Assembly (NCBI GenBank): GCA_040905905.1
Contig: JBBDQN010000029.1
Location: 59,091-123,090, forward strand
From: JAICND01 sp040905905
Lineage (GTDB): Bacteria; Actinomycetota; Acidimicrobiia; Spongiisociales; ZC4RG35
Reading direction: 5' to 3'
DNA: 64,000 bases
The notes below the pieces were generated by a model. It saw only the letters and a program-made list of their open reading frames with translations, did not search any database and was not told the origin of the DNA. Of the stretch, positions 1-8,981 are shown piece after piece. The position numbers and the translations under genes were made by a program. The stretch's first letter is position 1. The number at the start of each line of letters is the position of its first letter.

Positions 1-501
1 GGCGCCGCGGTCGGCATCATCGGTGCTGGCGCCTACAAGATGGTCGCACCCTGGCTTATCGGACCGACCTGGTTCCGCCGCCTTACGACTGGTCTGGGGT
101 CGGCTGCGGTCGTCGGTTCGATGCTCGTGCACGCCGGCGGCATCGACTTCACAGTACTCAAGCCCACCTGGCTGGCGATCGGGCTCTTCGTCGCCCTCCC
201 CGGTGTGTTCGGCACCGTCATAGGCTCGGCCGTTGATGCCGTCGGCGAGCCAGACTCGTGGACCGCACAAGGTCGACGACGCTGGTTGCTCCCCCTCATC
301 GCCGTAGGCTGCTTCCCTTTCACAGTGCTGTTTCTCTTCTTCGCACTCGTCATAGTGGGATTCTGGGTAGTCGTTGAGCCCTCGCCAACTCAGCGTTTGC
401 GCAGGATCCCCGTATTCAGACATGCAGCCCGGTCCGTCTGGCTGCTCATCGCGATTGCTGGACTCGTCGCACTCGTGAGGGACATTGAGGAACTCATGTG
501 A
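1..501 (+). CDS. Membrane protein, 5' end cut by the window
   Basis: The reading frame is open from the first base and an internal Met lies at 40, so the true start is upstream of the window. The visible 166 residues contain about four hydrophobic segments: around the Ala/Gly-rich first residues, a VVGSMLVHAGG stretch, a long FLFFALVIVGFWVVV stretch, and a last SVWLLIAIAGLVALV helix followed by a short acidic tail. This indicates an integral inner-membrane protein. I recognise no catalytic motif and assign no function. It is followed by a convergent gene after 38 nt. Confidence 0.75.
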   Translation, partial: GAAVGIIGAGAYKMVAPWLIGPTWFRRLTTGLGSAAVVGSMLVHAGGIDFTVLKPTWLAIGLFVALPGVFGTVIGSAVDAVGEPDSWTAQGRRRWLLPLIAVGCFPFTVLFLFFALVIVGFWVVVEPSPTQRLRRIPVFRHAARSVWLLIAIAGLVALVRDIEELM

Positions 502-539
502 GATGAAATCGAAACCAGAGCCGACCCGGGCCCTACAAG

Positions 540-974
540 TCAGTTGACAACAGCAGGGTTGGCCTTGCCCGATTCGGCGACCGCCACAAGGTTGTCAAGA
601 AATCGAATCCACGCAGGCGTGATGACCTGGATGATCGGGTCGTCGGGGTCAAACCCTCTGTGTGTGAACAACAATCGCGTCTTGTCACCTTCGGAACCGG
701 AGAGTTCAAATCGGATCGTCGTACCTTGCCACCAGGGCGGGCTCTGAGGGATGTGCCACTCCACTGCGGTATCAGATACGGCAATAACCTCGAGATCAAA
801 TACAACCGGCGATGTCGGAAACGTCACATGGAAGGTGTCACCGACTGTGCCGGCGGCACCGTCGACCTTGTCGGACCACCACCCCGCAATTCCCTGTGGG
901 TTGTCGAGCCATCGCTTCATCGCCAATGGCGGGCAGCCCGCTTCGAATTGAGCCTTGATCGAATAGTCACCCAT
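540..974 (-). CDS. SRPBCC (START/AHSA1-like) domain protein
   Basis: 144-residue protein with the pattern of the SRPBCC hydrophobic-ligand fold: an N-terminal beta strand, a WLDNPQGIAGWWSDKV helix-turn, then alternating strands and a C-terminal helix (WIRFLDNLVAVAESG). No specific ligand can be read from sequence. I chose the ATG at 974 because GAGAGGA stands 6-7 nt before it; an ATG at 995 in the same frame lacks a Shine-Dalgarno. It is divergent from the ArsR gene at 1066. A second SRPBCC protein follows that regulator, so the three genes probably form one regulated unit. Confidence 0.75.
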   Translation of the reverse strand: MGDYSIKAQFEAGCPPLAMKRWLDNPQGIAGWWSDKVDGAAGTVGDTFHVTFPTSPVVFDLEVIAVSDTAVEWHIPQSPPWWQGTTIRFELSGSEGDKTRLLFTHRGFDPDDPIIQVITPAWIRFLDNLVAVAESGKANPAVVN

Positions 975-995
975 TACGGTCCTCTCTTTGGTCAT

Positions 996-1040
996 AATCT
1001 ATTTCACTCAAGACTATATCTGCCTCCCTAATCTATTTCA
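996..1040. promoter_or_regulatory. Direct repeat in the ArsR/SRPBCC divergent promoter
   Basis: The 11-mer AATCTATTTCA occurs at 996-1006 and again, identically, at 1030-1040. The offset is 34 bp, about three helical turns. The interval lies between the divergent starts at 974 and 1066 and is AT-rich compared with its surroundings. A plausible reading is a pair of ArsR half-operators that control both directions; this is inference from position and spacing. Confidence 0.4.
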
Positions 1041-1065
1041 ACTTCGACTAAAGTACGCCGGGCCA

Positions 1066-1380
1066 ATGGATCCGATTCAGGTAATCGCTGAGCCCCGCAG
1101 AAGGGAGATTCTTGCCCTGGTATGGGATAGCGAAATGGCGGCCGGTGACATAGCTGCCCAGTTCAACGTCACGTTCGGAGCAGTGTCTCAACACTTATCA
1201 ATTCTCCGCAATTCAGGGTTCGTGACGGTACGTAGGGACGGGAACCGACGGCTGTACCGAGTCGATAAAGACCGCCTTGGACCACTCCGCGGGATTCTCG
1301 AAGCGATGTGGGCGAGAACCCTGGATCGCTTAGCCTTGGCGATCGAAGACGACCTTGCCCAGCCGGAGGATCGTGACTAA
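1066..1380 (+). CDS. ArsR-family winged-helix repressor
   Basis: 104 residues from the ATG at 1066. The order is that of a short ArsR/SmtB protein: EPRRREILALV, then the recognition region DIAAQFNVTFGAVSQHLSILRNSGFV, then the wing TVRRDGNRRLYRVD, and a C-terminal helix. There is no Cys/His metal-site pair, so a metal sensor is unlikely. The fusion-like neighbourhood with AHSA1 proteins is typical of the ArsR subfamily that controls SRPBCC genes. Its stop overlaps the next gene's GTG. An upstream in-frame ATG at 988 would need a start inside the promoter repeats and was rejected. Confidence 0.85.
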   Translation: MDPIQVIAEPRRREILALVWDSEMAAGDIAAQFNVTFGAVSQHLSILRNSGFVTVRRDGNRRLYRVDKDRLGPLRGILEAMWARTLDRLALAIEDDLAQPEDRD

Positions 1381-1804
1381 GCCAATAGTCGTGGAGAAGC
1401 GAATCGCCGCTCCCCCGTCAATGGTCTACACCTATCTGACGGAGTCAGACAAATGGGCCCGCTGGCAGGGGGAAAGCGCAACCATCGAGACGAAGCGAGG
1501 AGGCGTTTTTGCTTTCTCAATGGCAAACGGCATGAAAGCTCGCGGGCAGTTCATCGAACTCGTTCCGGATCAGCGAGTCGTGTTCACGTGGGGGTGGATC
1601 GACCATCCCGACATTCCACCTGGATCAACCACGGTTGAAATCGACCTCGTCTCGGATGGAGATGACACGCTGCTCAGGCTCACCCACCACGGGGTACCAC
1701 CTGATGAAATAGCAAAACATTCCGCAGGGTGGACCCATTACCTTCAACGCCTCGCGTTGGTCGCAAGCGGGGGCGACCCTGGAGCCGACCTGGGCCCGTC
1801 GTAG
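1373..1804 (+). CDS. AHSA1/SRPBCC domain protein, translationally coupled to ArsR
   Basis: 143 residues. The family pattern is clear: VEKRIAAPPSMVYTYLTESDKWARWQGE at the start, a central GGVFAFSMANG strand pair, VVFTWGW, LLRLTHHGVPPDE and the C-terminal helix GWTHYLQRLALVASG. The GTG at 1373 overlaps the ArsR stop (1378-1380) by eight bases, which decides the start against the ATG at 1355 inside the ArsR frame. Proteins of this group bind hydrophobic ligands. The pairing with an ArsR regulator suggests detoxification or stress use, but the ligand is unknown. Confidence 0.8.
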   Translation: MTKPIVVEKRIAAPPSMVYTYLTESDKWARWQGESATIETKRGGVFAFSMANGMKARGQFIELVPDQRVVFTWGWIDHPDIPPGSTTVEIDLVSDGDDTLLRLTHHGVPPDEIAKHSAGWTHYLQRLALVASGGDPGADLGPS

Positions 1805-1884
1805 CCCTTAAGTTTCTGTCTTGGTCGACTTCGAGTGACAACTGCGGTCTGAGGCCAATTGCGGCATCCGATCCTCGAGTCGAG

Positions 1885-2088
1885 CTAGCCCCCAGATTCG
1901 AGGAGGCGTGCAAAGCGCTCCCAGGTGAAGCTGACCGGTGACTTTTTGTTGGCGGGCCACCAGTCGACTGCCCCCTTGCTGATGTGAAGTTCGCCGAGCT
2001 TGGCGCCATCGCTTTTAATCGTGAATCGGACATCCTTGTGGAGCACGACCTTGGCGGGAAGTTCCACTTCGATGACATGCGTTGACAT
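1885..2088 (-). CDS. Small conserved-looking protein of unknown function
   Basis: 67 residues starting MSTHVIEVELPAKVVLHKDV and ending in WERFARLLESGG. The ATG at 2088 is preceded by a strong GGAGGG six or seven bases upstream, so this short frame is well supported. The sequence has a compact alternating strand pattern (VIEVELPAKVVLH, VRFTIKSDGAKLGELHISKGAVDWW) and a helical end, as in small beta-sandwich proteins. I do not recognise a named family. It lies at the 3' end of the haem operon direction, 86 nt after the membrane-protein gene. Confidence 0.6.
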   Translation of the reverse strand: MSTHVIEVELPAKVVLHKDVRFTIKSDGAKLGELHISKGAVDWWPANKKSPVSFTWERFARLLESGG

Positions 2089-2174
2089 GCCGCTGGCCCT
2101 CCTTCGATCAGTATCACCGCGAGCAGGTTCGACAAACCTAGCTAACGAACAGGTGACCCGTGATCTCCCGACGT

Positions 2175-2516
2175 CTATACGGAGGCGATGGTCCAGACGT
2201 CCAAGGCAATGGCAACGCTGAGCAGTGCCAAGACCACGCCCATGAAGGCCGTATATGACCAGCGCGCACGGTGGTCTGCGATCCAGAAGCGACGGATACC
2301 GGCGACACCCATCACCATGGCTGCGACACACAGGGCGATACTTATGGGAGCACTGAGGGTGTCGAGCAAACCGACCGTGGGTGCGAGGATCGGGATCAAC
2401 AGATAGGTGATGGTGCACCGAATGCCCGACACGACGATTGCGGCGGTGGTCGACCGGCGTGCCCCGAAGATGGCATCCTTGTCGACGACGTCGCCGACGC
2501 GCAACAGCCCCCGCAT
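2175..2516 (-). CDS. Small membrane protein downstream of hemY
   Basis: 113 residues with three clear hydrophobic segments (ITYLLIPILAPTVGLL, ISIALCVAAMVMGVAGI, FMGVVLALLSVAIALDV) separated by basic loops. This fits a three- or four-helix inner-membrane protein. The ATG at 2516 has no strong ribosome site; a TTG at 2579 that overlaps the end of hemY is an alternative and would couple the gene to the haem operon. Function unknown. Its place suggests co-transcription with the haem genes. Confidence 0.55.
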   Translation of the reverse strand: MRGLLRVGDVVDKDAIFGARRSTTAAIVVSGIRCTITYLLIPILAPTVGLLDTLSAPISIALCVAAMVMGVAGIRRFWIADHRARWSYTAFMGVVLALLSVAIALDVWTIASV

Positions 2517-2562
2517 GAAACGTTCTATCAGCGGGCGCTCCGCGTGAAGCCGCTGGGCGCTG

Positions 2563-4014
2563 CTAATGCCTTCCCCCAAGCCGCACCGGGTGCGGGTCCA
2601 GCCGAAAGTCGCCGGTCCGGGTAAGGGCAGAAAACACCGCAACCGCCGCCCGCCGACCCGATTCGACACATTCATTGAGGCCGATGCCGTGAAAGGCTGC
2701 TCCAGCCAGAGCCAGCCCTGGATAAGGGGCCAAAGCCGATTCAGCGCGGGCCACACGGTCAAGATGGCCCAGGGTGTACTGATGGAGGCCACCTTCCCAT
2801 GATTGGGTTCTCGTCAGCACCGGTTGGGAGGTGACGCCGATCAATTCCGCCAGCTCCTCTCTCACGACTGCCAGTAGCTGCTCCTCGCCGGCCAGGGCCA
2901 GCTCTTGGTAGTTCGCTCCTCCAACGAAAGCGCGCAGCAGCGCAAATTGCTGATTGGGAACCCTCCCCTGCCACTTCTGGGAGAGATACGACACTCCCAT
3001 GATCCGTCGGCCCTCCACGGATGGGACGACGAATCCCGAGCCCAACAATTCGGGAATCTCATCAAATCGATACGCCAGCGTGACCGTAGCGGTGGCCACC
3101 TGGTGGATTCCGGCTATCGCCTCGGCCGCCTTTGGCGCTAGCTCGGATAGCAGTCGAGCGGTCTCGCGGGCTGGAGTGGCGAGAATCACACCCTGGAACT
3201 TGATCTCGGTTCCGTCCTCGAAGACCAGGCGGTAGCCGCCGCCTTCGGCAGCGGTTAGGCGGGTCACTGCCATGCCCAATCGGATGGCAACGTCCTTGAG
3301 TGCCCCGATCAAGGCGCTGGGCAGCTCTCCCATACCCCCTTTGAAGCTGGCGAAATAGCTGTGGCCGTTTCCTGGTGCCGCCTTCGATGCGGCCGACCTG
3401 GCAGCCAGGATCAGGCTGCGGTGTTCACGCTCCATCTGCAAGAAGCGAGGGAAGCTTGCCATCAGGCTCATCGTCGAGGGCTCGGCGGCGTGGATGCCTG
3501 CAATCAACGGCTCGGCTATTCGCTCGAGTACTTCACGGCCCAACCGGCGCACCACAAATGATTCGAGGCTTTCGTCTGCCTCTCGGCGTTGCCTCGGCAC
3601 GACCAAGTCGGCCAGAACACGGAGCTTCCCCTTCCAGCTGAGAAGCGATGACTGGAACAACGGCAGTATTCGGGAGGGCGCCATTAGCAGCAGTCCCTCG
3701 GGGAGCGGGTGCATGTGCCCTCGCCACCAGACGTACGAACCCCGGTGCTCGGGCTGGCTCGAGATGATCCGATTGGTGAGGCCGAGCTCGTCGGCGAGCT
3801 GGATCACAGATCCCTTACCGGCAACGAAGCTGTCAGGGCCGCCCTCGAGAAGGAACCCATCCACAAGCTCGGTTACGACTTTCCCGCCAAGGTGGGGCGC
3901 CTTGTCGACGACCGTCACCCTCACTCCGGCCTTGTTGAGTTGGTAGGCGGCTACCAGACCGGATAGCCCACCTCCGACCACGGCAACCGTCGGTGCCGCT
4001 CCCAAATCAACCAT
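2563..4014 (-). CDS. hemY: Coproporphyrinogen III oxidase (HemY/CgoX type), FAD-dependent
   Basis: 483 residues. It oxidises coproporphyrinogen III to coproporphyrin III in the Gram-positive haem route. An N-terminal FAD dinucleotide fold is seen as VAVVGGGLSGLVAAYQLNKAG followed by VTVVDKAPHLGGKV and LLEGGPDSF, typical of the HemY/amine oxidase family. The C-terminal FAD contact appears as LALAGAAFHGIGLNECVESGR. The ATG at 4014 overlaps the hemH stop by eight bases. The presence of hemQ and a soluble-type hemH in the same operon supports coproporphyrinogen rather than protoporphyrinogen as substrate (inference). Confidence 0.92.
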   Translation of the reverse strand: MVDLGAAPTVAVVGGGLSGLVAAYQLNKAGVRVTVVDKAPHLGGKVVTELVDGFLLEGGPDSFVAGKGSVIQLADELGLTNRIISSQPEHRGSYVWWRGHMHPLPEGLLLMAPSRILPLFQSSLLSWKGKLRVLADLVVPRQRREADESLESFVVRRLGREVLERIAEPLIAGIHAAEPSTMSLMASFPRFLQMEREHRSLILAARSAASKAAPGNGHSYFASFKGGMGELPSALIGALKDVAIRLGMAVTRLTAAEGGGYRLVFEDGTEIKFQGVILATPARETARLLSELAPKAAEAIAGIHQVATATVTLAYRFDEIPELLGSGFVVPSVEGRRIMGVSYLSQKWQGRVPNQQFALLRAFVGGANYQELALAGEEQLLAVVREELAELIGVTSQPVLTRTQSWEGGLHQYTLGHLDRVARAESALAPYPGLALAGAAFHGIGLNECVESGRRAAVAVFSALTRTGDFRLDPHPVRLGGRH

Positions 4015-4921
4015 GATCAGAGGTGGCGGTAACCAGATCGGCAAGGGTGTTGATCAACCCTGGGTGTTCGTTGAGACATCGACATCGGTAGAAGGCCAAT
4101 CCCAGTTCGTTGGCATGCGCACGATGTTCGATGTCGTTGTCGTACAGGGTCTCGACGTGGTCGGAAATGAACCCGATCGGATCGACCACCACCGAGTCGG
4201 CACCATCTGCTGCCAGGCGTTCCATGACCTCTTCCACCGATGGCCCCAGCCAGGGTTCCCGAGCCGCGGCGCTGACGCTCTGATAGCCAAGATGCCAATC
4301 CTCCAGTCCGAGGCGTTCGGCCACCTTCCCGGCGGTGGCCAGGAGCTGACTTTTGTATGGATCACCTTGCTCGATCATTCGCTCGGGAAGGCTGTGAGCA
4401 GTGAATACGACGGGTGTGTGCGGAGGGGCATGTTCGAGCGCCCTTGCCAGCATCTCCGCCAGCGCATCCAGGTAGCCGGGAACCATATTCCAATCAGGGC
4501 CGAAGTGGAGCCGAGGACCCTTCCCGTCGACGGCTTGTGCAACCGCAGCCTCATAGGCGTCGGTCGACACTTCGCACCGATAAGGAGCGAGGCTGATCAC
4601 GGTGAGGTCCTCGACGCCCTCGGCCCCGATCTGGGCTACCGCCTCGTCAATGGTTGGGCGGGCATGCATCATGCCGACATGCACGCTCGCTTCGAGCCCG
4701 CGCCGCTTCAGCTCCCCGGCGACGAGGACGGATTGACGCCGCGTGGTGGCAGGCAACGGCGAGCCACCCCCAATGGCCCGGTAACGGCCCATGGCAGAGA
4801 CGACAACGTGGTCAGGGGGTTTCCGGCCGAGGACACTCTCCACGAAGGCCGGAACCTCGTCCATGGTTTCCGGACCACCGAAACCAACGAGCAGCACCGT
4901 CAAACGATTGTCCTCACTCAC
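4007..4921 (-). CDS. hemH: Coproporphyrin III ferrochelatase
   Basis: 304 residues, about family length. It inserts Fe(II) into coproporphyrin III. The catalytic His is in VVFTAHSLPERM (His176) and the conserved Glu in SDHVETLYDND (Glu257). Cysteines occur at 116 (APYRCEVST), 280 and 282 (YRCRCLNEHP). The internal Cys plus a C-terminal Cys pair resembles the 2Fe-2S ligand set of actinobacterial ferrochelatases, although I see only three cysteines in the protein. The start at 4921 overlaps the hemQ stop by eight bases. Confidence 0.93.
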   Translation of the reverse strand: MSEDNRLTVLLVGFGGPETMDEVPAFVESVLGRKPPDHVVVSAMGRYRAIGGGSPLPATTRRQSVLVAGELKRRGLEASVHVGMMHARPTIDEAVAQIGAEGVEDLTVISLAPYRCEVSTDAYEAAVAQAVDGKGPRLHFGPDWNMVPGYLDALAEMLARALEHAPPHTPVVFTAHSLPERMIEQGDPYKSQLLATAGKVAERLGLEDWHLGYQSVSAAAREPWLGPSVEEVMERLAADGADSVVVDPIGFISDHVETLYDNDIEHRAHANELGLAFYRCRCLNEHPGLINTLADLVTATSDHG

Positions 4922-5666
4922 CTATGCACCTGCCCAAGCCTGTGGGGAGGAGCCGCTGGCCCACATAGAACGGCCCGAATTCGGCAAAGCGCGCACTCAC
5001 CTCGTCGAAACGCATCTCGTAGACCAGCTTCTTGAACTCAAGAGGGTCATCCGAGAACAGGGTGACTCCCCATTCCCAGTCGTCGAGGCCCATCGAGCCG
5101 GTGACAATCTGGGTTACCCTCCCCGCATAGCCGCGGCCTGTCCTCCCGTGGGCGCGCATGAGTTCGCCTCGCTCGGAGGCCGCCAAGGTGTACCAGTTGT
5201 CCGTTCCCTCCCGCTTCTTGCTCATTGGGTAGAAACAGATGTACGCGCTATGGGTTGGCAGCTCCGGGTAGAGACGGGCTTGCACGTAGGGGCTGTCCTC
5301 GATGTTTCCGGCGGTACCTTCGGGGGCTCCATGCCGACTCATCTCGATCACCGAGAGGTATGAGTAGGGACGGGTGGTGTAGGAGGCCAGCGTTGTGGCG
5401 TCGAAGGCTCGTTCGAGTTCGTGTAGCTGGCCGACTTCGGGCCGGAGATGAAGCATCAGTAAGTCGGCCTTGTGCCCGATTATGCAATAGGTCACGCTGC
5501 GGCCCTCCGGGGCGTCTTCCACTGTTTGGAAGGAAGCAAGGAGATCGGTGGCCTCGGCCAGTGCCTTTTCTCGTTCCGCGGCCGGCAGCGAATTCCATGC
5601 CATCCGATCGAAACTACGGAGATCGTGGAGGGCAAACCAACCTTCGAGAGTCTCGGGCGCACTCAT
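4914..5666 (-). CDS. hemQ: Coproheme decarboxylase (chlorite-dismutase-like HemQ/ChdC)
   Basis: 250 residues. It converts Fe-coproporphyrin III to haem b, the last step of the pathway. The family Tyr-Met-Lys motif is present as FYPMSKKR (Tyr146, Met148, Lys150). The proximal haem ligand appears as LMRAHGRTGRGY (His173). Numbering is almost the same as in the well-studied Listeria enzyme. The sequence GSMGLDDWEWGVTLFSDDP is also typical. It lies between hemE and hemH with overlapping ends. This gene marks the coproporphyrin-dependent rather than protoporphyrin-dependent route. Confidence 0.93.
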   Translation of the reverse strand: MSAPETLEGWFALHDLRSFDRMAWNSLPAAEREKALAEATDLLASFQTVEDAPEGRSVTYCIIGHKADLLMLHLRPEVGQLHELERAFDATTLASYTTRPYSYLSVIEMSRHGAPEGTAGNIEDSPYVQARLYPELPTHSAYICFYPMSKKREGTDNWYTLAASERGELMRAHGRTGRGYAGRVTQIVTGSMGLDDWEWGVTLFSDDPLEFKKLVYEMRFDEVSARFAEFGPFYVGQRLLPTGLGRCIGE

Positions 5667-6694
5667 ACGGTGGGTAGCGCTTCCGCCAAGTCACCGGTGG
5701 TGCTCTGACCGTCCCAGCCGACGACGGTCCTCACCATTGTTTCAACGTTAGTGAGAGGGGTCTCAGGCAGAATCCCATGGCCAAGGTTGAAGATGTGACC
5801 GGGGCGGTTAGCCGCCGCCTCCATCACCCCGACCGTCCCAGCACGCACTGCCTCGGGATCGGAGAGAAGTAATGCCGGATCCAGGTTGCCTTGGATGGGA
5901 AGTCTGGCCCCGATCCGGCGCCACGCCTCCCCGAGCTGGAGCCGCCAGTCGACTCCGTAGGCGGTCGCCCCGACCAGGTGGAACAGATCGAGCAGGTGGG
6001 TCGCCCCTGGAGCAAAGTAAATGGTTGGCACCCCCAGGCCGTCCAACGCTGCACGAGCCGCGGGCAGCGCCCAACGCTCGAACTGGTCGGTCGAGAGCAG
6101 GCCCACCCACGTGTCGAAGAGCTGCACGACCTCGGCGCCCGCTTCTATCTGTGCTCGCAGGTAGGTGCGCATGGCTCGAGCCAAAACGGCCAAAGCCTCG
6201 GCCGGTGGGTCGTTGTGAAACGCCCGGCGGAAATTGACGAACTGCTGGGACCCTCTCCCCTCAAGCAGGTAGGCAAGCAGGGTGGCGGGACCACCGGCGA
6301 AGCCGATCGTCGTTGTCTCTGGGCCAAGGGTGGCCCGCACCGTTGAGATGGTCTCGATGACGAACTCAACCCTGGCCGGGTCCAGATCGCCGAGCCGGGC
6401 GACGTCAGCGACGCTGAGTGGCGTCAGCTGCGGTCCTGGAGAGAATTCGATCTCGACACCCATGGCGGTGAGCGGCGTCATGATGTCCGAGAAGACGATG
6501 GCGGCGTCAAGGGGGAATCGGCGCACCGGCTGCAGCGTGATCTCGGCCGCGACCGAGGGAGTGCGCATGGCTTGATCGAAGGTGTACTTGCGCCGCAACT
6601 CCCGGTACTCGGGTAGATAGCGACCGGCCTGGCGCATGAACCAGATGGGGGGTCGGTCGAGCGGTTCTCGTCGAAGCGCCTGGAGCAACCTCAT
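5663..6694 (-). CDS. hemE: Uroporphyrinogen III decarboxylase
   Basis: 343 residues, full length. It removes four carboxyl groups from uroporphyrinogen III to give coproporphyrinogen III. The N-terminal signature RPPIWFMRQAGRYLPEYREL is complete, the essential Asp is in AAIVFSDIMTPLTAMG (Asp70), and the C-terminal signature HIFNLGHGILPETP is present. ATG at 6694; the last four bases overlap the hemQ start region and the first four overlap hemL. Confidence 0.96.
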   Translation of the reverse strand: MRLLQALRREPLDRPPIWFMRQAGRYLPEYRELRRKYTFDQAMRTPSVAAEITLQPVRRFPLDAAIVFSDIMTPLTAMGVEIEFSPGPQLTPLSVADVARLGDLDPARVEFVIETISTVRATLGPETTTIGFAGGPATLLAYLLEGRGSQQFVNFRRAFHNDPPAEALAVLARAMRTYLRAQIEAGAEVVQLFDTWVGLLSTDQFERWALPAARAALDGLGVPTIYFAPGATHLLDLFHLVGATAYGVDWRLQLGEAWRRIGARLPIQGNLDPALLLSDPEAVRAGTVGVMEAAANRPGHIFNLGHGILPETPLTNVETMVRTVVGWDGQSTTGDLAEALPTV

Positions 6695-8001
6695 TGGGCT
6701 GCCTCCTCGATTGCCTCGACGAGCGCGTCGAGCGCGGTTTCGAGAGTTCCGTCAAGATGCGCTTCCATCAGGAACCAGGTCTCGAAAGGGGAAGGTGGAA
6801 GCAGGACTCCCCGGGTAAGAGCGGCATGGAAGAAGCGCTTGAACAGCGCCTGGTCGAGACTGGCGACATCGTCCCAATTCTGGGCGCGCTCGATTCCGAT
6901 GAAAAGCCCGACCATCCCTCCGACCTGATTGACCACTCCGGGCAGGCCGACCCCCTTCATGGCCGCTCCCAGCCGTGAGGAGATCCTTTCGCCGGCGTCA
7001 TCAAACTGCTGATAGAGATCGGAATGGGCAACGAGATACCGCAGAGTGGCCAGCCCCGCCGCGGTCACGATGGGGTTACCGGCCAAGGTTCCGGCCTGGT
7101 AAACCGGCCCATCGGGGGAGATCATCCGCATCAGCTCGGCCCGCCCTCCGTAAGCAGCGGCCGGCGTCCCTCCCGCCACCACCTTTCCCAAAGCGGTGAG
7201 ATCGGGCGTCACTCGATAGCGCTCCTGCGCCCCACCCAACCCCACTCGAAACCCGGTCATCACCTCATCGAAGATCAGAAGCGACCCGTGGGCATCGCAC
7301 AGGCGCCGCAACCCGGAAAGGAAACCTGGGACAGGGAGAACACAACCCATGTTTCCAGCCACTGGCTCCACAATCACCGCGGCCACCCGTCCATCGGCTA
7401 TCAGCTCGGCCACCGAGTCGAGATCGTTGTAACGGGCTACCCGAGTATCGGAGGCGGTACCCAACGGCACCCCGGGGCTCGATGGCTCCCCAAATGTGGC
7501 GAGACCCGACCCGGCCTTGACCAAGAAGGCGTCCGTATGGCCGTGATAGCAGCCTTCGAACTTGATAACTGCAGGCGATCCCGTGGCCGCACGAGCGAGA
7601 CGCAGTGTGGAGGCCGTTGCCTCCGTCCCCGAGTTGACCATCCGCACCACGTCGACCGAGGGGACCAGGGAGCAGATGAGCTCGGCCAGCTCCACCTCAG
7701 TTGTGGTCGGCATTCCGAAGGAAGTGCCATTGCCCACTGCCCTGTTGATTGCCTCGACCACCTCGGGATGGGCATGGCCAATGACCAATGCTCCCCACGA
7801 GGCGATGAAGTCGATCAGTTCGGCGCCGGCAATCGTCCGAAGACGGGCGCCACGACCCGACTCGATAAAAGGCGGTGCGCCACCCACCCCCCGAAAGGCT
7901 CGCACCGGTGAATTGACTCCACCGGGCATGACATCGGTGGCTCGCCGGTACCACTGCTCGGAGGTCTGCCGGGCGCCAAGCGCCATGAGGTCTGAGGTCA
8001 T
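6691..8001 (-). CDS. hemL: Glutamate-1-semialdehyde 2,1-aminomutase
   Basis: 436 residues. It converts glutamate-1-semialdehyde to 5-aminolevulinate using pyridoxal phosphate. Visible family features are [16 protein letters not shown] at the N-terminus, [17 protein letters not shown], and the PLP lysine in [17 protein letters not shown] (Lys273). The ATG at 8001 follows GGAGGTGCA and overlaps the hemB stop as ATGA. With hemA it forms the two-step C5 route to 5-aminolevulinate. Confidence 0.95.
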   Translation of the reverse strand: MTSDLMALGARQTSEQWYRRATDVMPGGVNSPVRAFRGVGGAPPFIESGRGARLRTIAGAELIDFIASWGALVIGHAHPEVVEAINRAVGNGTSFGMPTTTEVELAELICSLVPSVDVVRMVNSGTEATASTLRLARAATGSPAVIKFEGCYHGHTDAFLVKAGSGLATFGEPSSPGVPLGTASDTRVARYNDLDSVAELIADGRVAAVIVEPVAGNMGCVLPVPGFLSGLRRLCDAHGSLLIFDEVMTGFRVGLGGAQERYRVTPDLTALGKVVAGGTPAAAYGGRAELMRMISPDGPVYQAGTLAGNPIVTAAGLATLRYLVAHSDLYQQFDDAGERISSRLGAAMKGVGLPGVVNQVGGMVGLFIGIERAQNWDDVASLDQALFKRFFHAALTRGVLLPPSPFETWFLMEAHLDGTLETALDALVEAIEEAAQ

Positions 8002-8981
8002 TGCACCTCCTGGAGGGTCCGAGCGGCGTCCAACGCGAAGTAGGTGAAGACAATTCCCGCCCCCGCCCGCACGATGCCTGTGAGCGACTCCATCATGACT
8101 CGGTCTCGGTCGATCCATCCGTTAGCGGCGGCCGCCTCGATCATGGCGAATTCGCCCGAAACCTGATAGGCGACCACCGGCACCTCAACCTGTTCCCGCA
8201 CCGCCCGCACGATGTCGAGGTAGGGACCAGCCGGTTTGACCATCACCATGTCAGCACCTTCTTCCACATCCAGGCGCGCCTCTCGGATCGCTTCTCGTGA
8301 GTTGGGCGGGTCCATCTGATGAGAACGACGGTCGCCAAATGCTGGTGCCGACCCGGCGGCGTCCCGGAACGGCCCGTAATAGCCCGAGGCATATTTGATC
8401 GCGTAGGAACAGATCACAAGATCGGTGTGGCCCGCATCATCGAGTGCAGCTCTGATCGCTGCGACCCGACCGTCCATCATGTCGGAGGGAGCCACCACAT
8501 CAGCCCCGGCATTCGCATAGACAGCCGACGCCTTGGCAAGGAGAGGGAGAGTCGAGTCGTTGTCAACGATCCCCTCCCGCAGCGGCCCGCAGTGCCCGTG
8601 GCTGGTGTATTCGCACAGGCATACGTCGGCCCAGCGAACCAGTTCAGGAGCGACGGTGGCGACCGCCTCGATCGCCCGTGGTACCGGCCCGGTCCGATCC
8701 CAAGCCGCTGAGCCCATTTCGTCCTTGTGCTCGGGGATCCCGAAAAAGATCATCCCGCCGATCCCAGCTGCCTCGGCCTCCTTGGCCAGGAGAGCCACTT
8801 GGTCGACCGATAGCTGGGCATGGCCGGGCATTGACTCGATCGGTTTCCTCACCCCTTCCCCCGGGACCACAAAGACAGGAAGCACGAACTGGGCGGGATG
8901 AAGGCGAGTTTCGGCCACTACTCGACGCAACGCGCTCTTCATCCGTAGTCGGCGGGGACGAACGGTCGGAAAACTGCTCAC
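7998..8981 (-). CDS. hemB: Delta-aminolevulinic acid dehydratase (porphobilinogen synthase)
   Basis: 327 residues. It condenses two 5-aminolevulinates to porphobilinogen. The zinc-type cysteine cluster is present in [15 protein letters not shown]. The two active-site lysines lie in [18 protein letters not shown] and [14 protein letters not shown]. The GTG start at 8981 follows GGAGGTAGCAGT and overlaps the hemD stop by four bases; the longer open frame upstream is the hemD region read in another frame. Confidence 0.95.
   Translation of the reverse strand: MSSFPTVRPRRLRMKSALRRVVAETRLHPAQFVLPVFVVPGEGVRKPIESMPGHAQLSVDQVALLAKEAEAAGIGGMIFFGIPEHKDEMGSAAWDRTGPVPRAIEAVATVAPELVRWADVCLCEYTSHGHCGPLREGIVDNDSTLPLLAKASAVYANAGADVVAPSDMMDGRVAAIRAALDDAGHTDLVICSYAIKYASGYYGPFRDAAGSAPAFGDRRSHQMDPPNSREAIREARLDVEEGADMVMVKPAGPYLDIVRAVREQVEVPVVAYQVSGEFAMIEAAAANGWIDRDRVMMESLTGIVRAGAGIVFTYFALDAARTLQEVQ

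Noticed and set aside
4013..5035. 340-residue plus-strand frame over hemH/hemQ
   Set aside because: Shadow of the haem genes; no family likeness and no ribosome site.
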